The notes beneath the pieces were generated by a model. That model saw only the letters and a program-made list of their open reading frames with translations. It was not told the DNA's origin and made no database searches. Shown here one piece after another: positions 1-9,049 of a DNA stretch of 64,000 nucleotides. The translations under genes and the position numbers were made by a program. Positions within the stretch are counted from its first letter, which is position 1, and each line of letters starts with the position of its first letter. The stretch is from positions 1 to 64,000 of the forward strand of contig JANQJB010000044.1 of NCBI GenBank assembly GCA_028281865.1, in the 5' to 3' direction. Source of the DNA: Marinagarivorans sp. GTDB taxonomy: Bacteria; Pseudomonadota; Gammaproteobacteria; Pseudomonadales; Cellvibrionaceae.

Positions 1-143
1 TTAGGTTATTGAAATAAATCCGATATGGGGGTGTTTGTGCTCTTGAATACCTACAAGATCTGGTAGGCCTTTATTCACTATAATTCACTTTTCTTAACTC
101 CCTACTTATTATATCTGCATAGTAGATTTGTGCAGGATTTAAG

Positions 144-3100
144 TTACTCAGAATGGGTATTTTCCCAAACCTTGGACGGAGGTACACCAAATTTCTGTTT
201 AAAGCTGCGCGAGAAATAACTGTAATTGTCAAAACCGACACGGCCAGCGATGTCTGTGATACTGGGTTTCGTGGTGGAGGATTTAAGTAATTGCATAGCT
301 TTTTCTAGGCGAACGGAGCGAATCAAATCCTGCGGTCCCATGTTTGTAAGCGCTTTTGTTTTGAGATAGGCATTTTGGTAACTTAAATGCATCGAATCAG
401 CGAAGTCATTGACACTAAAGTTAAGATCATCAATGTGCTCGTGAATCACGCTAAGTGCTCGTTGAAGAAAGTCTTCGTCTTTTTTTGTTGGTGCAGCATC
501 TCTGGTTTTTGTCTCGTGGCCAGCCTGAAATTTTTCTCGGAGTTTTTTGCGAGATTGGACAAGATTGTCGATACGACGAAGCAATATGTTAATTTGAAAG
601 GGTTTACTGATAAAATCATCGGCACCGGAAGATAAGCCTTTTAATTCTGCGTGATCAGAAGTTTTAGCCGTAAGAATAATAACCGGAATATGGCTTAATA
701 GTTCGTGGTTTTTCATTCTTTTACATAGTTCAATGCCGTTCATTATGGGCATCATTAAATCGGTAATGACCAAATCAGGCATTATCGATTCCGCTTTTAC
801 AAACCCATCGTGCCCATTTTCCGCTGCGGCCACCTGATAGTGCGGAGCAAGCTCTGTTCGAATAAATTCGCTAATTTCTGAATCATCTTCGACGATAAGA
901 ATTTTGGGTTTAGATGGATTAAAAACGAGCTGGCTTGTGGTATTGTTGGCGGCCTGGCCCTCAGTTTCAGCATTTAAATTTGATGGGCTTAGAGGGAGTG
1001 TGACGGTGAAGCGTGTGCCACTACCGTTTTCTCTGTTTGTTGGACTTTCAACTTTAATTTCTCCTTTACATAACGTGACAAGCTCTTTTGTCAGAGCCAA
1101 ACCAAGTCCGCTTCCATCCGTTTGATTTTGTTGGTCATTAACGCGATAAAATTGTTCAAAAATATTTTCTACTTCATTTGCATCAATGCCCGGACCCGTA
1201 TCTTCCACTTGTAGGATTAAAATGACTTTGTCTGTCTTTTTTGTTTGTTCGATATGTAGGCATATCGTGATAGATCCGTTGTCAGGTGTGTATTTCACCG
1301 AGTTCATCACAAGGTTTGATAGTATTTTTAGATAAATATCGCTATCAAATTTTACTAAGAGTTTTTCTTCGGACGACTTGAATTCAATGTCAATGTTTTT
1401 GGTTTCTGCAAATAAGCTAAACGAGCTTATTTGCTCGTTTGTCAACCTTATGATATCGCCGTCTCGCATATTTTGCCGGATTACTCCGGCTTCTACTTTT
1501 TTATGATCGAGTAGCTGATCAACAAGATTGAGCAAGCGCTGGGCGTTGCGTTTTATTAACACGGCTAGTTTTCTATCATCTTCAGGGATATCCGCTTCGA
1601 TAAGCTTTTCCGCTGGCGCCAGGACAAGCGTTAGCGGAGTTTTCAGTTCGTGTGAAATATTGGTATAAAAACTTGAGCGTAAGTTTTGCATGTTTAATGC
1701 GTGCCTTTCGCGAATACGAAAGAATATAAAAATAATAAAGATCGCGAGCAAGAAAATAGCTGCCAGTGATAGCTGGAACCATGTTTGCAGCCAAAGTGGT
1801 GGTATTACTTCGAATTCAACTTTCGCAGGCGTTGCATCTATATTGAAATCAGCATCTCTAGCTCGAACAGATACGCGGTGCAATCCTGGTTTTAAATTTT
1901 CAAATATATGGGTGTTGTTGTAGCTAAACGGAGACCATTGGTTATCATTTAGCTTATAAGAAAATTGAAATACTGCAGTGCTATGGTCAGACCAACTATC
2001 GGATGCGGACCATTGAATAATATTGTAGTCGCCATCTTGTGTTGTCCGGTTGAAGGCATCGATATAAGTATTGGGTGGATTTTCGTCAAAATTATATTTT
2101 TGGGTAAAAAGTTGGCTTTGAAAGTGAGTTTTATAAGCCTGTTCTCGTAAATGTGGTAATTGAAAAGTTGAATTAACCAAGTTTTTATGATCGGTATTAA
2201 ACCAAATTTTTCCATCAAGCCCTTGCCTTAATTCCAAGTTATTTCTATCGATAGATACAAAATCTGTAAATACTCGACTCCAACTGGAACCATCGTAGCG
2301 ATGAACATCGTTGTCTGAAGTTGCAATAATGGTGTTGTCCGTCAGCAGGCTTAATCGAAATATAGCTCGAGAGCTTAAGCCGAGTTTATAGTTATGAAAT
2401 TGCCAATTTGTGTTGTCGAATTTAAAAAGCCCGAAGCGGCGAGTCGCTACCCATTTGTTATTGTCATTGTCGACGAGCACTTGCATCACACGCGACTTAT
2501 TGATGTCTTTTGGCGCTTGTTGATATATAGACATTGGTTTTTTATTGAGATTAGCAAGATTTTGTAAAAACAGCTCGTTCGAACTAGAGAGCCATAGATC
2601 TTCATTTTTATCTACTGTAATTGTAGTTATTCGTTGAGGGACATAAGGCGGTAATATTCGCTCTATTTGATATTCATCAGAAAAATTAATTGCAGGGTAA
2701 ATGCGGACAAGCCCACCTTGATAAGACAGGTGAGCACCAGCCAATACAGATCCATCGGGAAGAACTGTAAGAGACCTGGATGAGATTCCTACACCCAGAT
2801 CGGGAAACTTATAAGTTTTCCAAAGTTTACTGGATGACGGTGGATTGGGCCTCGGTGGATCGGAAGTAGTGTTAGGTGGCCCGGTTGGTTGCACCTTTGG
2901 TGAAGGTTTTTTTGTTCTTGGTTTGAGCACAGCTTTAAGTATTTTGGATGCCTGTGCGACAGATATAGCGGCCACATCATCGTGTCTACCCGCTACCCAA
3001 ATAAGATCATGTTTGGCTGAGATATGAATAGTCTTGGGTAGCTCAATTAGGTTGTCCTGCGGATCAAATTTATGCCAGCTCATATCGTTTATGTTGTTCA

Positions 3101-4202
3101 CAACGATTTCGTTTTTGTCGCTAATAAACCAACGAAATTTCTCCGGATATTCCACTTGAAATTTTATGCTGCGAAATGCGTGGCCCCAACGTTCGGAGTA
3201 CTTTCCGATGCGCAGGAGTTCATTGTAGTAGCCGTATAACCAGGTGTAGCCTAACTCAGTATGCTTAATTTTGTAGGGCGGTTCGGGAATGGCGAATTCG
3301 GGAGCTGCGTATTGCTGCCAATCTTTTCCATCAAAAATGGTGATGTAAAACGGGCCCCACAACCAAATGTTATTGTGGGAATCAACGTTGATGCCGTAGT
3401 GAATTTGGTTTTGGTCGTGCGGTGGAACCACTTTCTCCCATCTCTGCTTGTTTACTTGATAGCAATAAAGTGGGTTCTTTTTCAATTGACTTGCATGCCA
3501 TATGCAGTTGGCGTGAGATGCTATTGAAAAGGTGTGGACCCTGTCGCTGTTGTCATGCTCTCCTGGGTACGGAATATGTTGGACGGCGTCGACCTGTAAT
3601 ATTGATTCGCGAACGGGGTAGCGAAAGAGTGAGCCGGTTTTTTGCTCGACCAGCCACAAATTAGAATGCTTATCAAGGAGCATATCGTCAATGACAATGC
3701 CGTCCAGCTCATGCTTAATAGTTTTGTCGTCGCTAACCTGTATTAAGCCTGTTTGTTCAGCCAACCAGATTGAGCCGTCTTCTGATTCAGTTATCGCCAA
3801 TTTCGAGACGGAATAAGTGCCCTCTACCGGTGATTTGTAGATGACTTTCCAATTGTCGTTGGCGTAGTGGTATAAAGCACTGTTAGACCGGATATATAAG
3901 TCACCGCGTCTGGTTTGATGAATGGCGATTATGTTCTGTTTATTTAAATCGTGGTGGGTGAAATATTGCCACTCGGTGCCGTCGTATCGTGCTAAGCCAT
4001 TTGCGAGAGCAAGCCAAATGGCGCCGTCGGCTGTCTGCTCCAAATCCGCGATACCGTGGTTTTCAAAGCCGCCGATCGTTTTCCAATTCCATGGCACTTC
4101 AATGGAGCGAAGCTTCTCTACTTGATACTCTTCAAGTGAGAAGGCGTAATGACAAAAAGAAAAGCAACATACTAATAGCGCCTTGTAACAAAGTCTTAAC
4201 AT
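144..4202 (-). CDS. Hybrid two-component regulator (beta-propeller sensor, His kinase, receiver, AraC output)
   Basis: One polypeptide carries a whole signalling chain. From the N-terminus: a signal peptide, a long periplasmic region of propeller-like repeats (W/D-rich, e.g. GSIWLAEQTGL, GKIWFNTDH), a Y_Y_Y-like domain just before a hydrophobic transmembrane helix (LAAIFLLAIFIIFIFF), a HisKA domain with motif SHELKTPLTL, an HATPase domain (DTGPGID, GSGLGLAL), a receiver (VITDLMMPIMNG) and an AraC-type helix-turn-helix at the C-terminus (FDNYSYFSRSFKQKFG). Counting from an upstream ATG at 4304, the phospho-acceptor His is residue 885 and the receiver Asp is residue 1182. I prefer the ATG at 4202 because a clean signal peptide (MLRLCYKALLVCCFSF) follows it directly; the 34 upstream codons are open but unlike a signal. 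A Pro-rich linker interrupts the propeller region near residue 490. This architecture is known from Bacteroidetes regulators of glycan utilisation; the ligand and targets here are not evident and may lie beyond the left edge. Confidence 0.93.
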   Translation of the reverse strand: MLRLCYKALLVCCFSFCHYAFSLEEYQVEKLRSIEVPWNWKTIGGFENHGIADLEQTADGAIWLALANGLARYDGTEWQYFTHHDLNKQNIIAIHQTRRGDLYIRSNSALYHYANDNWKVIYKSPVEGTYSVSKLAITESEDGSIWLAEQTGLIQVSDDKTIKHELDGIVIDDMLLDKHSNLWLVEQKTGSLFRYPVRESILQVDAVQHIPYPGEHDNSDRVHTFSIASHANCIWHASQLKKNPLYCYQVNKQRWEKVVPPHDQNQIHYGINVDSHNNIWLWGPFYITIFDGKDWQQYAAPEFAIPEPPYKIKHTELGYTWLYGYYNELLRIGKYSERWGHAFRSIKFQVEYPEKFRWFISDKNEIVVNNINDMSWHKFDPQDNLIELPKTIHISAKHDLIWVAGRHDDVAAISVAQASKILKAVLKPRTKKPSPKVQPTGPPNTTSDPPRPNPPSSSKLWKTYKFPDLGVGISSRSLTVLPDGSVLAGAHLSYQGGLVRIYPAINFSDEYQIERILPPYVPQRITTITVDKNEDLWLSSSNELFLQNLANLNKKPMSIYQQAPKDINKSRVMQVLVDNDNNKWVATRRFGLFKFDNTNWQFHNYKLGLSSRAIFRLSLLTDNTIIATSDNDVHRYDGSSWSRVFTDFVSIDRNNLELRQGLDGKIWFNTDHKNLVNSTFQLPHLREQAYKTHFQSQLFTQKYNFDENPPNTYIDAFNRTTQDGDYNIIQWSASDSWSDHSTAVFQFSYKLNDNQWSPFSYNNTHIFENLKPGLHRVSVRARDADFNIDATPAKVEFEVIPPLWLQTWFQLSLAAIFLLAIFIIFIFFRIRERHALNMQNLRSSFYTNISHELKTPLTLVLAPAEKLIEADIPEDDRKLAVLIKRNAQRLLNLVDQLLDHKKVEAGVIRQNMRDGDIIRLTNEQISSFSLFAETKNIDIEFKSSEEKLLVKFDSDIYLKILSNLVMNSVKYTPDNGSITICLHIEQTKKTDKVILILQVEDTGPGIDANEVENIFEQFYRVNDQQNQTDGSGLGLALTKELVTLCKGEIKVESPTNRENGSGTRFTVTLPLSPSNLNAETEGQAANNTTSQLVFNPSKPKILIVEDDSEISEFIRTELAPHYQVAAAENGHDGFVKAESIMPDLVITDLMMPIMNGIELCKRMKNHELLSHIPVIILTAKTSDHAELKGLSSGADDFISKPFQINILLRRIDNLVQSRKKLREKFQAGHETKTRDAAPTKKDEDFLQRALSVIHEHIDDLNFSVNDFADSMHLSYQNAYLKTKALTNMGPQDLIRSVRLEKAMQLLKSSTTKPSITDIAGRVGFDNYSYFSRSFKQKFGVPPSKVWENTHSE

Positions 4203-4763
4203 AGGCAAACGCAATCTATCTAAACGAGCTTGATTTTGAATACAAAAGCTTAAAAATACTTGTACATAAAAATAAAAAACGTGTACTGATTCATAGTTGC
4301 TCATGCTTTGCTGTCTTTTTTGAGGCGAAGCTAATCTCCGTCAAACCAATTAAAATGTTTCTAAAGCCAAGAGCGATGCCTATATTTACCTGGCTTTTAA
4401 CAGTTGCTATAAGCGGATGTAAATTTATCATGGTTCACTGCTAGCATATATCGCATCCAAGCGGGCCTATTTCGGTCTCGATTGCCACCATATGATTATA
4501 TTGACTATTTGAGGTGAGGCGGTTGGGCGCTGTGATATGCATCTGTTTTTAGTCAGAATGACAATATTATCAGATGCAGGCGTTTAAAGCGCATTTATGA
4601 GTTTTGAAATCAAAATACACCTTGATCACAATTTTGCAGGTAAAGTTTGTTTAGCCATGATCTGGTTAGCCAAAGTTTACGTAGAAGAATGTTTAGTCAA
4701 TCACGCCACTGGAATGGCAATCGGGTAAACTGATAGCGCAAAAGTATATTTAGAGGTGGTCGC
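4203..4763. other. Intergenic region between divergent genes
   Basis: About 560 bases separate the hybrid regulator (leftward) from the heme lipoprotein (rightward). It must hold both promoters. I see no convincing open frame, RNA gene or long inverted repeat; an AT-rich run lies at about 4590-4680. Confidence 0.5.
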
Positions 4764-5210
4764 ATGCGATTTAAGTACGGCAAAGTCATAGTAGTCATCG
4801 TAACACTAATCGGCTTGTTTTCATGTGGGGGCGCGCAGGAGCCTGTGGCGTCAAATACTCCCGAAGATATTGATTGTTCAGCTATTGATATCGCCAACGG
4901 CAAGGTGATTTTTGAAAGTAGTTTTGGCTGTGCCGATTGCCACATGCCATTTGAAAACGGTATTTCTATGCCGACCTCTCAAGAGTGGCCAGTGTTAGAT
5001 GCGAATGACACTGTATGGGGCCTTACGCAAGAAGCGATGGATGCCAATTACGAATTAAATGATTATATCGCTTGGGAGATTATTGGTATTTGGGCTTCCG
5101 AACCCGAGGTTGACTGCCCGTTTGACGATGTTGAAGCCGGTACCTGTAAACCGGCAAATGATGCGGCGGCCTATATCAAATCACATTCTGATTCGCCCTG
5201 GTGCCAGTAA
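4764..5210 (+). CDS. Small mono-heme c-type cytochrome lipoprotein
   Basis: The 148-residue protein starts with a lipoprotein signal (lipobox LFSC, acylated Cys 21) and carries one covalent-heme motif, CADCH, at residues 56-60, followed by a Met-containing loop (MPFENGISMP) that could give the axial ligand. Four more cysteines (DCSA, VDCP, GTCK, PWCQ at the C-terminus) probably form disulfides. It would be anchored in the envelope as a small electron-transfer subunit. It stands alone: the left neighbour is divergent and a 7-bp inverted repeat at 5247-5266 follows it. The redox partner is not evident. The heme assignment is secure; the physiological role is unknown. Confidence 0.8.
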   Translation: MRFKYGKVIVVIVTLIGLFSCGGAQEPVASNTPEDIDCSAIDIANGKVIFESSFGCADCHMPFENGISMPTSQEWPVLDANDTVWGLTQEAMDANYELNDYIAWEIIGIWASEPEVDCPFDDVEAGTCKPANDAAAYIKSHSDSPWCQ

Positions 5211-5246
5211 AAGGAATTATTTAAGGAACTCTGTTTCCGCTGATTT

Positions 5247-5266
5247 AGGCTCGTTTAGGCGAGCCT
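5247..5266 (+). terminator. Inverted repeat after cytochrome lipoprotein gene
   Basis: Perfect 7-bp arms AGGCTCG and CGAGCCT with a 6-base loop, 37 bases after the stop codon. There is no T-tract behind it, so termination is only a guess. Confidence 0.35.
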
Positions 5267-5491
5267 CGCAACCAATTTCCGCGTATTTTAATTACCTCCG
5301 CGCCCCTTATCGAGAATCTATATTGGAAACATTTTGCGTGTGTTGAATAGTATTTAACATATTTTTTATAAGCGCCTGCCATATGTTCCTGTTGTTTGTT
5401 TGCACATATATTTCTGATTTACGCGTCCACTTGTAGTCGCTAATCGTTCTGCCTAATATGGTCCGTTTTTTTTTAAAAGGTGGGCATTTTT

Positions 5492-5953
5492 GTGTTAAGC
5501 GTATTCGAGGGCTTTCCCCCTCCGGCCGAAGAGTCGAGCACAGTTGCAGAGAATCGAGCGGCCTATTTGGCCTCCGATATCCCCGGTACTCATTACCTCG
5601 CTTATGAAAAAGCACGCGATTTTCTTTCGACTCCGCGCGCTTTCGTGATTCTCCGTATCGAAATGCAAAAAGACGACGGCTTGGAAATTAGATCGTCGGC
5701 GGATCCTTTTGCACCATCTGAATTCAATGCATCCGCTAAGACCACTCCCTCGGATGGACAAAATTTACCCGAATTGGAATCGACGGGTTGGTTCACGATT
5801 GACAGCCCAGGATCTCCACGCTGTTTTTTATTTAAGTCAAAAAAACAAGCAATAATGTTTTCTTGTCACGAAATACAGCTTGAACAAACGCTCTACCACT
5901 GTGAAACTGCGCAAGCTGCGTTAGTTCAATACTTTCAAACTCACATCGCGTAA
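5492..5953 (+). CDS. Hypothetical protein, ~153 residues
   Basis: I do not recognise this family. I chose the GTG at 5492 because an AAGGTGG element lies about 8-10 bases upstream; the frame also opens at a GTG at 5480. The protein has no signal peptide or membrane helix. It has an N-terminal Pro/Glu-rich segment (GFPPPAEESS), a mixed middle, and a C-terminal half with three cysteines (PRCFLF, FSCHEI, YHCETA) ending in a helix-like stretch. It reads like a small cytosolic protein. No neighbour suggests a function: the cytochrome gene is 280 bases upstream and the export operon about 160 bases downstream. Confidence 0.5.
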   Translation: MLSVFEGFPPPAEESSTVAENRAAYLASDIPGTHYLAYEKARDFLSTPRAFVILRIEMQKDDGLEIRSSADPFAPSEFNASAKTTPSDGQNLPELESTGWFTIDSPGSPRCFLFKSKKQAIMFSCHEIQLEQTLYHCETAQAALVQYFQTHIA

Positions 5954-6111
5954 CTCATGCCGTGCGAGCATAGCGCAGCGGGAGCTTGATAGGTGTATTA
6001 CACGTCTCTTTTGGTTTATCGTCATTAACAAATCATTACAATTGTCACTTTGATTAAAGGTGTTTAGTCGGTGACAATGGTTTTGCAGATTGAAGAAAGG
6101 TTTGTCAAATT

Positions 6112-7170
6112 TTGGAAAATGAAAATACTGAGCTGCTCAAGCAATTGCGCATTGACGATAAGCAGCGCGGAACTTCGGCAGCAGGAACTTCTGTAGCGGC
6201 GCTTGCGCTATATTGTTTGCTCTCCTGTGCCCTGGGCGGGGCTGGCGTTTATTGGTATTTAACACAGCATGTCAAGCCTCAAACTAGCTCGCAAAGTGAT
6301 ACGTTTACCCTTCAGCAGCCTGCTAAACCGCAAGAGCAAACAGTATTGGAACCCCTTGCAGAGACAAAACCAACGTCGGTGGATGGCGACGGGGAGAAAA
6401 TTCTTGACGCGTCGGGGTATATCACTGCGCGACGTGTCGCTACAGTATCGGCGGAAGTGATGGGCCGCATTATGAGTGTCGATGTTGAAGAGGGCATGTA
6501 CGTTAAGCAGGATCAGATTATTGCGCGGCTTGACGATACTGAAGCGCAAGTTAGTTTGCGCCTTACACAGGCCCAGGTGGAGACACATCGAGCTAATATC
6601 AGGAGTTTAAATGTCCAGCTTGAGGAGGCTCGGCGTGTCCTTAAGCGCTTGCAAAACCTCGAAAAGGCGGGCGATTTTGCCAGTCAGTCGCAGCGCACTA
6701 AGGCGCAGAGTGATGTCGATAAGTTTATCGCCGACATCGCGAGCGCCAGGGCAAATTTAAAAGTGGCGCAACTGCAAGTTGAAGCGCAACAAAATCATGT
6801 TGACGATCATTTAATTCGTGCGCCTTACGATGGCGTGGTGACGGCTAAAAATGCGCAGCCGGGTGAAATTATTTCGCCCAGTTCCGCCGGCGGTGGTTTT
6901 ACCCGTACCGGAATTTGCACAATTGTCGATATGAATTCGCTTGAAATAGAAGTTGATGTCAACGAATCGTTTATCGGTCGGGTCGAGGCAAACCAAAAAG
7001 TAGTAGCCACCTTGGATGCATATCCCGACTGGCAAATTCCCGCGAGCGTCATTGCGATAATTCCGGCGGCGGATAGGGCAAAAGCAACGGTACGCGTGCG
7101 TATAAAAATTGAAATAGTTGACCCCAAAATATTACCTGATATGAGTGTAAAAGTAAGTTTTTTCGATTAG
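6112..7170 (+). CDS. HlyD/MacA-type periplasmic adaptor (membrane fusion protein)
   Basis: First gene of a four-gene export operon. The 352-residue protein has a short cytoplasmic tail, one transmembrane helix at about 29-50, a split biotinyl-lipoyl domain (SAEVMGRIMSVDVEEGMYVK before, IRAPYDGVVTAKNAQPGEI after), an alpha-helical hairpin at about 150-235 (RLTQAQVETHR, Gln/Ala-rich) and a beta-barrel C-terminus. Adaptors of this type link an inner-membrane ABC pump to an outer-membrane channel. It begins at a TTG (6112) preceded by AGAAAGG at 6094-6100; the first in-frame ATG is too far downstream to leave a complete protein. The ATPase starts 15 bases after its stop. No outer-membrane channel gene is in the window. 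Confidence 0.87.
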   Translation: MENENTELLKQLRIDDKQRGTSAAGTSVAALALYCLLSCALGGAGVYWYLTQHVKPQTSSQSDTFTLQQPAKPQEQTVLEPLAETKPTSVDGDGEKILDASGYITARRVATVSAEVMGRIMSVDVEEGMYVKQDQIIARLDDTEAQVSLRLTQAQVETHRANIRSLNVQLEEARRVLKRLQNLEKAGDFASQSQRTKAQSDVDKFIADIASARANLKVAQLQVEAQQNHVDDHLIRAPYDGVVTAKNAQPGEIISPSSAGGGFTRTGICTIVDMNSLEIEVDVNESFIGRVEANQKVVATLDAYPDWQIPASVIAIIPAADRAKATVRVRIKIEIVDPKILPDMSVKVSFFD

Positions 7171-7185
7171 CTAGAGGATAAGTTG

Positions 7186-7875
7186 ATGAGCGCCGATGTA
7201 TTATTTGAATTGAAAAATGTCGATAAGAAATTTGTGCGAGGAAAAGAAACCATCACAATATTTGAAGACCTAAATATGACATTGGATCGCGGCGATTTTA
7301 TTGCGATTATGGGGCCATCAGGTTCAGGGAAAACTACCTTGTTGAATATGCTCGGTGGTGTCGACCGCCCGAGTGCTGGCAAGGTGACTTTTGCGGGCGA
7401 AGCTATTTCAAGTTTGTCGGAGTCCGATCTCGCGAAATGGCGTGCCGACCATGTGGGTTTTATTTTTCAATTTTATAACTTAATGCCGATGTTAAGTGCC
7501 GGTCACAATGTCGAGCTTCCATTGCTGTTAAAAAAAATGAGTAAAGCTGAGCGTCATAAGCATGTTGCTGCAGCGTTGAAGCTTGTTCATTTGGATGAAC
7601 GTGCGAGCCACAAACCGAAAGAACTTTCGGGTGGGCAACAGCAGCGCGTTGCAATCGCACGCGCGATAGTAACCGACCCAGATTTATTATTGTGTGACGA
7701 ACCTACGGGAGATCTGGATCGTGCAACAGCCACGAAGATATTGGAAATGTTGCAGATGTTAAACCAAGAATTTAATAAAACCATTATTATGGTGACGCAT
7801 GACCCTGAAGCGGCAAAATTCGCCAAGCGCCAATTGCATTTAGACAAGGGGCAGTTTGTCGATAAGGAGATATAA
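7186..7875 (+). CDS. ABC transporter ATPase, MacB/LolD type
   Basis: A stand-alone nucleotide-binding subunit of 230 residues with Walker A GPSGSGKTT (about 43-51), signature LSGGQQQR, Walker B LLLCDEPTGDLD and switch His (VTHD). This sequence type powers mechanotransmission ABC systems of the MacB/LolD/FtsE group, which act on substrates in the periplasm or outer leaflet rather than pumping across the membrane. I place the start at ATG 7186, seven bases after AGAGGA; an adjacent upstream TTG at 7183 is in frame. It lies between its adaptor and two FtsX-type permeases, with 2 bases to the next gene. Confidence 0.92.
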   Translation: MSADVLFELKNVDKKFVRGKETITIFEDLNMTLDRGDFIAIMGPSGSGKTTLLNMLGGVDRPSAGKVTFAGEAISSLSESDLAKWRADHVGFIFQFYNLMPMLSAGHNVELPLLLKKMSKAERHKHVAAALKLVHLDERASHKPKELSGGQQQRVAIARAIVTDPDLLLCDEPTGDLDRATATKILEMLQMLNQEFNKTIIMVTHDPEAAKFAKRQLHLDKGQFVDKEI

Positions 7876-7877
7876 CG

Positions 7878-9044
7878 ATGGGCGACTTATTTCTTGTATA
7901 CAAAAATATTACACGCAATATGCTGCGTTTTAGTTTAAATACGTTCGCGATTGTTGTCGCATTTTTATTGCTCGGTATATTAGGCTCAATTAATCATGCA
8001 TTTAACGCAGGTATAGAGCTTTCTGCCGACGATCGCTTGGTTACCGTTAACAAGGTTAATTTTACTCAGCCGCTACCGCTAGGTTATGTCAATAAAATAA
8101 AATCCGTTGAAGGAGTAAAAGATGTAACCCATGCGAATTGGTTTGGTGCCTACGTAAAAGACTCGAATCATTTCTTTGCCGGCATGGCGGTTGATCCCGA
8201 GAGCTATCTTAGAGTCTACGACGATTATATTGCTGTCGATGAGGAGCCCAAAAAAGCTTGGTTTGCTAACCGCCAAGGCGCGATTGTGGGAGAAGCGTTA
8301 GCGAAGGTCTACGGCTGGGAGGTCGGCGACAGGATTCCAATTTCATCCAATATATTTTCCAAGGCAGATAATTCGCACGTATGGGACATGGTTATAGAGG
8401 GAATATTCAGTGGTAAAGAAGCCAATGCCGATACTAATTGGCTTTTATTCCACTACAAGTATTTTATTGAAACACAAACTTTTGGCAATGACTGGATAGG
8501 GTGGGTTACACTCACGACACAAGATCCGTCACTAAACGAGCAGGTAGCACGAGAAATCGATAAAAAATTCGAGAATTCATTTCACGAAACCGAAACAAGT
8601 ACTGAAAAACAGTTTAATAAGTCTTTCCTTGAGCAGATCGGTAATATTGGTTTTATTATCACCTCAGTTGTCGGCGCTGCTTTTTTTACTATTTTATTAA
8701 TTGTTGGCAATACGATGGTGTTGGCTATTCGCGAGCGTACGCGTGAAATAGCCGTACTCAAGACACTGGGATTTTCCTCGTCACGTATTTTTAAGCTTGT
8801 GTTAAGCGAATCGATGGTTGTTGCGGCTTTTGGCGGAATGCTGGGTATTATGCTTTCCTACGTTTTTGTTGGTGGGATGCGCAATGCTCCAGGTATACGT
8901 AATATGTTACCTAATTTGTATGTTGACAGTTCTATTATTATTCAATCATTAATTTATATTGTCATACTTGGTGTCGTCACAGGTTTTGTACCTGCATTTC
9001 GTGCAATGCAGCTCAATATCCTTGATGCGTTGAGCAAGAGGTAA
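7878..9044 (+). CDS. FtsX/MacB-type ABC permease (first of two)
   Basis: 388 residues with the fold typical of MacB-group permeases: one N-terminal transmembrane helix (about 18-38, NTFAIVVAFLLLGILGSI), a ~240-residue periplasmic domain, then three C-terminal helices forming the FtsX domain (IRERTREIAVLKTLGFS is the conserved coupling segment). A near-ideal ribosome site, AAGGAGATATA, precedes the ATG. It presumably heterodimerises with the next gene's product. Unlike MacB, the ATPase is encoded separately. The substrate is unknown. Confidence 0.9.
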   Translation: MGDLFLVYKNITRNMLRFSLNTFAIVVAFLLLGILGSINHAFNAGIELSADDRLVTVNKVNFTQPLPLGYVNKIKSVEGVKDVTHANWFGAYVKDSNHFFAGMAVDPESYLRVYDDYIAVDEEPKKAWFANRQGAIVGEALAKVYGWEVGDRIPISSNIFSKADNSHVWDMVIEGIFSGKEANADTNWLLFHYKYFIETQTFGNDWIGWVTLTTQDPSLNEQVAREIDKKFENSFHETETSTEKQFNKSFLEQIGNIGFIITSVVGAAFFTILLIVGNTMVLAIRERTREIAVLKTLGFSSSRIFKLVLSESMVVAAFGGMLGIMLSYVFVGGMRNAPGIRNMLPNLYVDSSIIIQSLIYIVILGVVTGFVPAFRAMQLNILDALSKR

Positions 9045-9049
9045 GCCTT

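Noticed and set aside
1-87. A 26-codon minus-strand frame ending at the left edge
   Set aside because: Too short, GTG start with no ribosome site and no recognisable similarity; could be chance.
5059-5346. Plus-strand open frame overlapping the cytochrome lipoprotein gene
   Set aside because: It lacks a start signal and overlaps a well-supported gene in another frame; composition is not protein-like.
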